Assembly (NCBI GenBank): GCA_024227155.1
Contig: JAAELB010000864.1
Location: forward strand, 1-38,378
Length of the DNA: 38,378 bases
Source of the DNA: Desulfobulbaceae bacterium
GTDB taxonomy: Bacteria > Desulfobacterota > Desulfobulbia > Desulfobulbales > Desulfocapsaceae
Direction of reading: 5' to 3'
The translations under genes were made by a program, and so were the position numbers. Below are positions 31,588 through 38,378 of the stretch, piece after piece. The notes beneath the pieces are model-generated. The model made no database searches. It was not told where the DNA came from and saw only the letters and a list, made by a program, of their open reading frames with translations. Each line of letters opens with the position of its first letter. Position 1 is the stretch's first letter.

Positions 31588-33312
31588 ATGCAGGAATTAT
31601 CAAAGTCACAAAAAGCGCGCCATGCCATTCGTACTTTCAAGATCCTCGCTGATGCACTGACTCTACAGGGTGCATATAAACCATCAGGTAAAGTTGGTGA
31701 GAAATTAGCCGATGCTTTAAAGCAGCTGAGTCCGGAAATATATGGTTCTATGACAGATGGAAGGATTGTAGAACTTAAAGGGTTAGAGTATGTGATTGAT
31801 CGTATGCCAAAAGGGATTGAAAACTGTTCCAGGGTAATCCTTACTGCCCAGGAAGATTTCCAGGATACCTCTTTTGAAATGATCGTGCCCCACAAGAGAA
31901 GACGTGCTTCATATGCGGTATCTGAAAAAGAGCTCTGTTTTGTCATTACCACCGGGAAAAGCGAGATATACGACATTCTGACCCATATCACTTTTTTAAA
32001 CATTGAAGCTCAGAAAATATTCCAACAGGTGTGTAACCGGGTAGAAGGGATCAGTCCAGAATGGAGTGAACTTGAACTGGTTGCAACATCGGAGGATAAT
32101 ATTGATGGTGAAAAGCTTGAGCAGGCGATCTGGAATTTATCTATCATTTTAGGACGAACCTACAAAGAGACCCGTGAAACCTACGAATATCTTGAACAGA
32201 GCAGACTAGAAAACGGTGCAAATAGTGGTTTATTCAGAATCGTTTATGGTATCGGAAAAAGGGTTTTAGATGAACAGGAGGCAGGTGCAAATGAGTTGAC
32301 TGTGTACTTTACACCATCTTTGCATGAGATGATAAATCACCAGAAATATGCATCTCAATGGGCCGAGAGTCTAAAAGAGCATCTTTACGAGAAGAACTTC
32401 CAACAACGACCCTTGCATATTATCAGTGCCAACATGCACTCCATGCGAAATATCATCTACGGCCCTGGAGCACTGGGCACCTCTGAAGAAAAAATATCTA
32501 CTGATCTTTACGATATGATACGCGGGCTTCGCGATCTGGATGAAGAAATAGTCAGTTATGCTGAAAATCATGGGTTTAGTTTTTTTGAGGACACTTCCGG
32601 TTCAACAATTGATATAAATATTATAGACCTCACTCAGCTTGAAGAATCAAAGCTTCACCCTGATCTTAATATAAATTTCAACCTGCTAAAAGAAAAGGGT
32701 CCGGTTCTTATCGTAATTGACTATGCTTTCGGCACACAGGCCTTTGACATCATGGATGAGCTGTTGAGTCCCGGGCAGGTCAATGGCGACGATGTTGTCT
32801 TTACAATTGAATCAATTTCAATAATGGGTAAGGCTGGAGTGTTACCTGGGAAAAAAGGCGACATTATGCTTGCAACAGCACACGTCATGGAGGGCACGGC
32901 AAATAATTATATTGTTGATAATGATCTGAAAAAAGAGGATTTTAGTGACCAGGTTGATGTCTATGTGGGCCCTATGCTTACGGTGCTGGGCACCTCTTTA
33001 CAAAACCGAGATGTCTTGGGGCGGTTTCATTCATCGAGCTGGCGAGCCATCGGGCTTGAGATGGAAGGAGGACATTACCAGCGTGCCATCAGTGGCGCAA
33101 TTATACAGGGACATATCCCTGTAGGTATGAAAACGAGGTACGCCTACTACGCATCTGATAACCCAATGATCAGCGGGCAGACCCTTGCATCCGGACCCAT
33201 GGGTGATGAAGGAATCGTGCCAACCTATATGATTTCAAAAGTGATTCTGGAAAAAATTACCAACTATGACGATGTGGAAAAAGAAAGGCCAACGCCAGAA
33301 CACCCTTCTTGA
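31588..33312 (+). CDS. Large protein with C-terminal nucleoside phosphorylase / AMP-nucleosidase-like domain
   Basis: A 574-residue protein with no name I can assign with certainty. The C-terminal half has purine-nucleoside-phosphorylase-fold landmarks: GKAGVLPGKKGDIMLATAHV near 414-433, the nucleoside-binding-like GLEMEGG at about 490-496, and IPVG plus ASDNPM near 510-528. These resemble the ends of AMP nucleosidases (SDKP motif). The N-terminal half is helical and charged, without a motif I know. A clear GGAG precedes the ATG. The 3' end overlaps the start of the histidine kinase by 47 bases, so the two are probably translated together. Substrate and catalysis are unproven. Confidence 0.6.
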   Translation: MQELSKSQKARHAIRTFKILADALTLQGAYKPSGKVGEKLADALKQLSPEIYGSMTDGRIVELKGLEYVIDRMPKGIENCSRVILTAQEDFQDTSFEMIVPHKRRRASYAVSEKELCFVITTGKSEIYDILTHITFLNIEAQKIFQQVCNRVEGISPEWSELELVATSEDNIDGEKLEQAIWNLSIILGRTYKETRETYEYLEQSRLENGANSGLFRIVYGIGKRVLDEQEAGANELTVYFTPSLHEMINHQKYASQWAESLKEHLYEKNFQQRPLHIISANMHSMRNIIYGPGALGTSEEKISTDLYDMIRGLRDLDEEIVSYAENHGFSFFEDTSGSTIDINIIDLTQLEESKLHPDLNINFNLLKEKGPVLIVIDYAFGTQAFDIMDELLSPGQVNGDDVVFTIESISIMGKAGVLPGKKGDIMLATAHVMEGTANNYIVDNDLKKEDFSDQVDVYVGPMLTVLGTSLQNRDVLGRFHSSSWRAIGLEMEGGHYQRAISGAIIQGHIPVGMKTRYAYYASDNPMISGQTLASGPMGDEGIVPTYMISKVILEKITNYDDVEKERPTPEHPS

Positions 33313-35095
33313 TTATTCTCCCTGGATATTATCAATAGCTTGTCTGTTGCTTCTGGTACTGCTCGCATTTTTTGCAGTAACCAATTTCCAGCGGGAAAAA
33401 GAGCTCATTTCAGAGTCGCTGGAGCAAAAAGGTCTCACAATTATGCGCTTTGTGGGTAGCTCTGCACGTGAAGCTGTAAGAGCTAATATGCGCTCGTCTT
33501 CAAGTTGGCAAAAATGGGATGTACATATGCAGGATATCTTAAATCTTGCAGCGGAGCAACCAGGAGTGAATGCTGTTCTCATCACTGATGATAACAGGAA
33601 AGTACTTCTTGGAGCAGGAAAGAGTTTTGCGGAAGGTGCGATGCTATCCAAGGATGAGATGGCTGTTGCCAGTGAGATTTACCAGGAAAAAGGTGTGCTT
33701 TTGGCTTCTAGATTGATCCAGGACGCCGGGAATAACAACAGTAGGTTTCTTGTCGCAACGAAATATTTGCCTCCGATGCTGATGGGAAATGGTGGAGGGT
33801 CAAGGGGGAGAGGAGGCAGGTTTAGCCATCATCCCCACTATAAATCGATGAAGGATGAAATGGGACGTCTCAAAGATCTGAATCCGGTTTTTATTGTTGA
33901 ACTTGATTTTGATCAGTTTGATACCCCTCTTAAACGGCAATTTCTGCAAATTGTCTTACAACTTATTATCATTGTGCTGGTTGGTGTGGGTGGAGGTTTG
34001 TCTTTTTTAACCCTGCGTGGATTAAAGGGATCAGAGCGTAATCTTGGAAATGTAAGGGCCTTTACCGACAGTATGGTTTCATCTTTGCCTGTGGGATTAT
34101 TGGCTACGGACAGCGAAGGTGTTATTCAGGTATGTAATGGTGCAGCCTGCACTATTTTGGAAAAAGAAAAAAATATCCTTCTTGGTGAAAAACCCGTACA
34201 GATTCTACATGCTGAAGTTTCTGAAATGTTGGCGGGCGAATTATCGAAGGAGGGGGAAATTGAGGCCGAAGTAATATTACAATTTACTGAGAACAGGCAG
34301 AAAGCTGTACATCTTGTTTCAAGGTCTGTTGTGGATAATAAAGGAAATTTTTCCGGAGAGGTGTTGCTTATTCGTGACTTGACTGAGCTCAAAGACCTGG
34401 AAAAGTTATTGCATCGAAATGAACGTTTCGCAGCGCTTGGAAAAATGGCCGCTGGGGTTGCCCATGAAATAAGAAATCCGCTCAGTTCCATAAAAGGTTT
34501 GGCGCTTCTTTTAAAAGCCCATTTCGAACAGGGGAGTCTTGAATATTCCAATACTGATACCCTGGTGAAGGAGGTGGATCGACTTAATCGAAGTATTGGG
34601 GAATTGCTCGATTTTGCTAAACCGGCACAACTGATCAAAGAACAGCTTGTGGTTAATGATATTATTGAAAAGACCATACAGTTGGTTGAATTGGATGCAA
34701 AGTCATATCAGATTACCATTGAGAATCATTGTAATCAGGAACGGTGCACTGTGCATGTAGACGGTGATAAGTTGAGCCAGGTGCTGCTCAACCTATTCCT
34801 CAATGGAATTCAAGCATTAACTACAGTTGCTGAAGACAAATCTAAAGTTATTGCTGTTCATTTGAAAAGGGAAAATGACTTAGTACAGATTTGTATAAGG
34901 GATAGTGGGGAAGGGGTAACGCCCCAAAATTTGAAAAAGGTATTTGACCCATATTTCACAACGAAAAATGATGGTACAGGCCTTGGTCTTGCACTTTCTG
35001 CAAAAATAATAGAAGAGCATGGCGGCAGAATAGAAATCAGCAGCGAACCAGGAGTGTTTACCGAGGTGAGGGTGTCATTGCCATTAGCACCTTAG
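33266..35095 (+). CDS. Membrane sensor histidine kinase (ZraS/NtrB-like), PAS-HisKA-HATPase
   Basis: A 609-residue two-component sensor. Transmembrane segments lie at about residues 18-38 and 228-250, enclosing a periplasmic sensor of roughly 190 residues. That sensor holds an unusual Gly/Arg run followed by FSHHPHY (about 172-192). After the second segment come a PAS-like domain (about 260-370), HisKA with the phospho-acceptor His400 in AAGVAHEIRNPLSS, and HATPase motifs NLFLNGIQAL, DSGEGV and GTGLGLA. The start overlaps the previous gene and has a weak SD. The cognate regulator is not adjacent; the receiver at 38243 is one possibility. The stop TAG lies in a fragment of the palindromic repeat. 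Confidence 0.9.
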   Translation: MTMWKKKGQRQNTLLDYSPWILSIACLLLLVLLAFFAVTNFQREKELISESLEQKGLTIMRFVGSSAREAVRANMRSSSSWQKWDVHMQDILNLAAEQPGVNAVLITDDNRKVLLGAGKSFAEGAMLSKDEMAVASEIYQEKGVLLASRLIQDAGNNNSRFLVATKYLPPMLMGNGGGSRGRGGRFSHHPHYKSMKDEMGRLKDLNPVFIVELDFDQFDTPLKRQFLQIVLQLIIIVLVGVGGGLSFLTLRGLKGSERNLGNVRAFTDSMVSSLPVGLLATDSEGVIQVCNGAACTILEKEKNILLGEKPVQILHAEVSEMLAGELSKEGEIEAEVILQFTENRQKAVHLVSRSVVDNKGNFSGEVLLIRDLTELKDLEKLLHRNERFAALGKMAAGVAHEIRNPLSSIKGLALLLKAHFEQGSLEYSNTDTLVKEVDRLNRSIGELLDFAKPAQLIKEQLVVNDIIEKTIQLVELDAKSYQITIENHCNQERCTVHVDGDKLSQVLLNLFLNGIQALTTVAEDKSKVIAVHLKRENDLVQICIRDSGEGVTPQNLKKVFDPYFTTKNDGTGLGLALSAKIIEEHGGRIEISSEPGVFTEVRVSLPLAP

Positions 35096-35130
35096 AAAAA
35101 TATTTTTTTATAAAAAACAAGAAAAAACTG
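35084..35130 (-). repeat. Palindromic repeat fragment, copy N
   Basis: TTAGCACCTTAG and, further on, ATAAAAAACAAGAAAA match the right-end half of copies A, B and D. The sequence begins inside the last codons of the histidine kinase gene. Confidence 0.5.
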
Positions 35131-35152
35131 TCCCTGATCTGTTCAGATCAGG
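35122..35152 (-). terminator. Terminator between kinase and O-antigen ligase genes
   Basis: A perfect 9-bp stem, CCTGATCTG and CAGATCAGG (35133-35152), with a 2-base spacer. On the minus strand a T6 run follows, so it should stop transcription of the O-antigen ligase-like gene and may work in both directions. Confidence 0.7.
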
Positions 35153-35167
35153 TTCCTGCAGAGTTGA

Positions 35168-36370
35168 TTACGAGGGGAGCTCAGCTGGGGTGGTTGCATC
35201 AGGAACCGTACATAGAATAGCTGATAAAATAGTGAAAAAATGGCCTTGATGTGAGTCGAGAAGAAAAGAGTTCATCAGGCAGCCACACGCCATTGCAGTA
35301 ACAACTCCTTGAAGTACATACCTTTGGTGCACTGCCAGTTTAAAAGAGTAAAGAAAGAGAGCGCCAAGAAAACCTACAAAAAGAGCTAAGCCAATATAGC
35401 CAATTTGCACACCAATCAACAGATATTCATTGTGAGGGTTGTCGGAAGCCATTGTATCTGTATCTTCAATTAGTCTTGCCTGTACTGTTTTAAAAGACCC
35501 TGTTCCATGCCCCCAGAGAGGTTTTTCTTCTATTAGTGTGAGGCTGTTCTGCCACCAGTCAAAGCGCATCCCCAGAGAGGTTCTTGACGATCCAGCCTGG
35601 TAATTTTGAATTTCATCAACAGCTTCTGTAACCCGGGTTGAAAAGTTCTCAGAGCTAAAGAATGCTCCCATTATTATGGTACATGTTGCAAGTATTGCTA
35701 TAAATACATGGGCAAAACGCAGGCGTTGAAAAAGTGTGAGCAGTAAAAGGGCGATAAATACCACCATTCCGGTACGACCGGGAGCAATATAAAAAAGATT
35801 AATGGTGGTCAGAATAAAAAGAGCTATCCAGAAAGTTGCGTAGTACCAGGCCGAAGCAAACATTTTCTGTAAACACCAGAAGGCGAGAACCGCCATAAAA
35901 AAACTATGGGTAATGTGATACACATTGGAATAGCCATATCGTTCATTGGGGATAAGAGAAAAATACATGGCGTATGAGAGTAGGAGTAATAATACTGAGC
36001 CTGCAAGGAAACTGTTTTCAGCATACCGAGCTGACTTGGTCTTTCCCTGCAACAGACACATGACGACGGCAAAATAAAATAATTCCCGATATTTTTTTAA
36101 GTATGTCAAGGAGTCTTCAAGGGGGGCAGGGCTATAAAAAACACCCGCTACCAGCAAAGCAAAGAGTAGCAATGCTATGGCAACAAGGGGGTTCTTGAAA
36201 AATAAAAGTGGCATCTTTTTAAAATTCCCTGATCCTATCCAGAAGAGACAGAACAATATTGCAGTGACACCCATTATCGAAGAAGATAAAGGAGTAAAAA
36301 AACAACAGGCAATGATGAAAAAGATGCTACATTTATGGAGTCTGTTTATGGGTTGAGTGTTCGGGTTCAT
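35168..36370 (-). CDS. O-antigen ligase / polymerase-like membrane protein (Wzy_C family)
   Basis: A 400-residue integral membrane protein with about ten to twelve hydrophobic segments, for example IFFIIACCFFTPLSSSIMGV, ALLLFALLVAGVF and MVVFIALLLLTLF. The periplasmic loop shows the Wzy_C pattern WGHGTGSFKTVQ followed by DNPHNEYLLIGVQIGYIGL. Family members join O-antigen to lipid A core (WaaL) or polymerise surface glycans (Wzy); which one cannot be told from sequence alone. No other glycan genes are in the window. It has no strong SD. Its terminator is shared with the convergent kinase gene. Confidence 0.85.
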   Translation of the reverse strand: MNPNTQPINRLHKCSIFFIIACCFFTPLSSSIMGVTAILFCLFWIGSGNFKKMPLLFFKNPLVAIALLLFALLVAGVFYSPAPLEDSLTYLKKYRELFYFAVVMCLLQGKTKSARYAENSFLAGSVLLLLLSYAMYFSLIPNERYGYSNVYHITHSFFMAVLAFWCLQKMFASAWYYATFWIALFILTTINLFYIAPGRTGMVVFIALLLLTLFQRLRFAHVFIAILATCTIIMGAFFSSENFSTRVTEAVDEIQNYQAGSSRTSLGMRFDWWQNSLTLIEEKPLWGHGTGSFKTVQARLIEDTDTMASDNPHNEYLLIGVQIGYIGLALFVGFLGALFLYSFKLAVHQRYVLQGVVTAMACGCLMNSFLLDSHQGHFFTILSAILCTVPDATTPAELPS

Positions 36371-36448
36371 AATTGTCTATTTTTTTTAAAATGTTTGGAA
36401 GAACACCTTCTCAAGGTCTATAAAGAAATCATCAATTGGTACTATAAA

Positions 36449-36607
36449 TTACCACTGAAAGGTGTTTTCTCCCAGTTTAAAATCCTTCGAAGGAGCCCCG
36501 TGCAGTCCTGAAAGGACCTCAATGACAATGTCGAGGTGTTTTTGCCAAGCGGGTTTAACAATTACTTTGGGCGTAGCAGTTTTTTCACTGTAGTGCAGGT
36601 TAGTCAA
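36449..36607 (-). CDS. Small hypothetical ORF following the MATE gene (52 codons)
   Basis: It starts at a TTG that overlaps the MATE stop codon (TTGA). The frame encodes about 52 residues with protein-like composition, including KVIVKPAWQKHLDIVIEVLS and GLHGAPSKDFKLGE, and ends in TAA at 36449. There is no convincing SD and I recognise no family. It could be a coupled small protein or chance. The rest of the 233-base gap holds only an inverted repeat (AACACCTT and AAGGTGTT). Confidence 0.3.
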   Translation of the reverse strand: MTNLHYSEKTATPKVIVKPAWQKHLDIVIEVLSGLHGAPSKDFKLGENTFQW

Positions 36608-37977
36608 ACGGAGAGAGGCCGAGCGTCCTGGAGGCGGCCAACCATTTTGTAGAGTCTTCTCCCCTGAAGGATAGCAGATATCGACAATCCGCAGATCAGA
36701 CCTATCCAGAAACCCTCCGGGCCCGGTTGGATGGAGCCGAGGCCGATGATGCCGATCCCATAGCCGACAGGCAGCCCTATTCCCCAGTATGCAAATATCA
36801 TCAGAAACATGGGTACTGCTGTATCTTTACATCCACGCAGGGCACCACAGCAGTTAACCTGTATCGCATCGGAGAGCTGAAAAAGAGCCGCAAAGAGCAG
36901 AAGATGTACTGCTCTTTCCCTCACGATGATATCTTTGGTATACAAAAGAGCTATTGGATTGGCGCAGATAACAATGAAAAGGCAGGTACCACAGGCGAAG
37001 CAGAATGCCAGAAATAGACCTGTCTGCACGATTATTTTCATTCTCACAGGCTGCTTTTCACCAATAGAATAGCCAACACGTATACTGAGAGCCATGGATA
37101 GACTGAGTGGTATCATAAACAGCAATGAGGTGAAATTTAAAGCTATCTGGTGTGCGGATACTATCTCTGGGCCGAACCGGGCAATAAGTAAAGAGATGAT
37201 GGCGAAGATAGAGCACTCGACAAAAAGAGAAAGTCCAACTGGCATGCCTAAAACGAGAAATTGCCCCATTGAACGGAAAAGGGTACCATCCAGTCGACTG
37301 AACAGATTGACTACGCCGTCAACCCTGCTTCTTTGTAGGAGTAAAGCCATTGTGAGCATCATCGCAAACATGGAAATGGCAGTGGCCCAACCACATCCAA
37401 CCCCACCCATTGCAGGAAGTCCAAGTTTGCCAAAAATAAGAACATAGTTGGCAACGATATTAACAGACAGTCCGGTGAAACTTGCCAGCATTGAAAGACG
37501 GGTTAGAGAGACTCCTTCACCACCACTGCGCAGAGCAAGGAAAATTCCTGCAAAAGGAAGTCCCCAGGAGACCGCAAAAATATATTTCCTGGCGGGGGAG
37601 GCGACCTCTGGGGATACCTGAAGTATTTGAAAAATTGGCGATATATTCCACATGATAACCATGGTGACTATTCCGCAGAAGAAACCAACGACAATGCCCT
37701 TTTGGAGTGAATGAAAAACATCTTTGGAATCTCGTCGGCCATGGGCCTGGGCTGTGAGGGGGGTCACAGCACTGAGAAGACCGACCATAAAGAGAAAGAT
37801 AGGGAAAAAGAGGCTGGAACCAACCGCCACTGCTGCCAGGTCCACGGGGCCGACCCTGCCGGCCATCACAGTATCGACAAAACCCATACTGGTTTGGGAC
37901 AACTGGCCGAGCAAAATAGGGCCCGTCAGTTTGAGAAGCAGCAAAGCCTCATGGCGAAAAAGGTTTTTTCTATTCAT
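36604..37977 (-). CDS. MATE-family multidrug efflux transporter (NorM-like)
   Basis: A sodium- or proton-coupled antiporter for cationic drugs or metabolites, 457 residues with twelve predicted membrane helices. The duplicated MatE pattern is clear: the N-terminal GPILLGQLSQTSMGFVDTVM, LAAVAVGSSLFFPIF and TAQAHGRRD, and in the second half VSAHQIALNFTSLLFMIPLS with RVGYSIGEKQP. Helix 12 and a short Arg/Lys tail end it. The ATG at 37977 has AGG upstream. Palindromic repeat copy J lies 12 bases upstream of the start. Substrate is unknown. Confidence 0.93.
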   Translation of the reverse strand: MNRKNLFRHEALLLLKLTGPILLGQLSQTSMGFVDTVMAGRVGPVDLAAVAVGSSLFFPIFLFMVGLLSAVTPLTAQAHGRRDSKDVFHSLQKGIVVGFFCGIVTMVIMWNISPIFQILQVSPEVASPARKYIFAVSWGLPFAGIFLALRSGGEGVSLTRLSMLASFTGLSVNIVANYVLIFGKLGLPAMGGVGCGWATAISMFAMMLTMALLLQRSRVDGVVNLFSRLDGTLFRSMGQFLVLGMPVGLSLFVECSIFAIISLLIARFGPEIVSAHQIALNFTSLLFMIPLSLSMALSIRVGYSIGEKQPVRMKIIVQTGLFLAFCFACGTCLFIVICANPIALLYTKDIIVRERAVHLLLFAALFQLSDAIQVNCCGALRGCKDTAVPMFLMIFAYWGIGLPVGYGIGIIGLGSIQPGPEGFWIGLICGLSISAILQGRRLYKMVGRLQDARPLSV

Positions 37978-37989
37978 ACTATTACCTGG

Positions 37990-38154
37990 CCCCGTTAAAC
38001 GGAAAGTAAGCTGGGATAAGTACCTTCACTAAATTCATTCAAAAAACAACAGATAAGCGTAGACTTCGGATAAGCGTAGACTTCGGATAAGCGTAGACTT
38101 CGGATAAGCGTAGACTTCACAAGCACAGATTTCGAATGAAGCTCTAAGATGCCA
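37990..38154 (+). repeat. Dispersed palindromic repeat, copy J, expanded
   Basis: It starts CCCCGTTAAACGG, continues GGGATAAGTACCTTCACTAA and ends with GAATGAAGCTCTAAGATGCC. The loop region has been lengthened by a 17-bp tandem repeat (38052-38118). The hairpin end faces the MATE gene start. Confidence 0.8.
38052..38118 (+). repeat. 17-bp tandem repeat, four copies
   Basis: GATAAGCGTAGACTTCG is repeated at 38052, 38069, 38086 and 38103; the last copy ends differently. It lies inside palindromic repeat copy J and is absent from other copies, so it is a local expansion. Confidence 0.97.
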
Positions 38155-38242
38155 ATGTAAAAATCGAGAAAAATGAAATCTTCTTTCCAGATGGTAAGAA
38201 AAAAGTCAAGTGGGGAGAATGATTTAAGAGAAAAAATAACTG

Positions 38243-38378
38243 GTGAAAGGGGATGGCGAAAAAATACTCATTATTGATGATCAGGCTGAACAGAACGAGA
38301 TTCTGGAAGAATCTCTGTCAAAGCTAGGGTACAAACCTCATTCTGTGACCAGTGGTGAAAAAGGATTGGAATTTCATA
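38243..38378 (+). CDS. Response regulator, N-terminal receiver (cut by window edge)
   Basis: The frame starts at GTG 38243, just after an in-frame TAA, and runs open to the end. It reads KGDGEKILIIDDQAEQNEIL, then SLSKLGYKPHSVTSGEKGLE, a receiver beta1-alpha1-beta2 with the acidic pair in IIDD. The phospho-acceptor and output domains lie beyond the window. The SD is weak. It may partner the kinase at 33266, but two minus-strand genes separate them, so this is only a guess. Confidence 0.75.
   Translation, partial: MKGDGEKILIIDDQAEQNEILEESLSKLGYKPHSVTSGEKGLEFH

Noticed and set aside
34126-34677. 183-codon minus-strand frame opposite the histidine kinase
   Set aside because: It is a shadow of conserved kinase motifs and has no SD or recognisable domain.
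38052-38118. Tandem 17-mers considered as a CRISPR array
   Set aside because: Units are contiguous with no spacers, too short, and there are no cas genes.

Overview
The window reads as a chromosome segment of a motile, moderately AT-rich Gram-negative bacterium, most plausibly a Desulfobulbales-type member of the Desulfobacterota (former Deltaproteobacteria). The evidence is the flagellar gene order, a MotE-like protein between fliJ and fliK, a large CheA, and stand-alone CheX-type phosphatases. This placement is inference from gene content. No rRNA, tRNA, CRISPR array, IS transposase or prophage was found.

Layout. Positions 1-13542 (minus strand) hold one long flagellar operon. In transcription order it is an exported TPR protein, flgB, flgC, fliE, fliF, fliG, fliH, fliI, fliJ, a motE-like gene, fliK, flgD and flgE (cut by the window edge). 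Positions 14114-18291 (plus) hold a chemotaxis signal-termination cluster: cheY, two single-domain cheX genes, and an 834-residue protein with three CheC/CheX-like domains and a degenerate receiver. Positions 18336-20366 (minus) hold a FleQ/FlrA-like sigma-54 activator and a small cNMP-binding protein. Positions 20739-22693 (plus) hold an exported nuclease and an exported pentapeptide-repeat protein. Positions 22922-28419 (minus) hold cheA-cheW-cheB-cheR, and a SlyD-like isomerase lies upstream at 28607-29059. From 29397 to the end is housekeeping and envelope material: hisI, hisG, engB, a nucleoside-phosphorylase-like protein overlapping a membrane histidine kinase, an O-antigen ligase/polymerase-like protein, a MATE transporter, and the start of a response regulator.

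How it works together. The first 28 kb builds the flagellar rod, basal body, export apparatus and hook, and supplies the chemotaxis phosphorelay. CheA/CheW feed phosphate to CheY, CheB/CheR adapt the receptors, and the CheX-type proteins probably remove phosphate from CheY. The FleQ-like protein is the obvious candidate regulator.

The most unusual feature is not a gene. A dispersed palindromic repeat of about 100-160 bp occurs at least ten times, mostly in intergenic gaps. One end carries a short CCGA..TCGG hairpin and the other end reads (T)AAGG(C/T)ACTAA. Stems differ between copies with both arms changing together. Copies sit inside the flagellar operon, have become the 5' coding region of the motE-like gene, give fliF a spurious upstream start, and supply the stop codon of the nuclease. 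Two other structured elements are present: a long imperfect palindrome between fliE and fliF with a solo 20-bp arm after cheA, and a nested-hairpin element between the pentapeptide gene and cheR. The triple-CheX protein and this repeat family are the best candidates for something undescribed.
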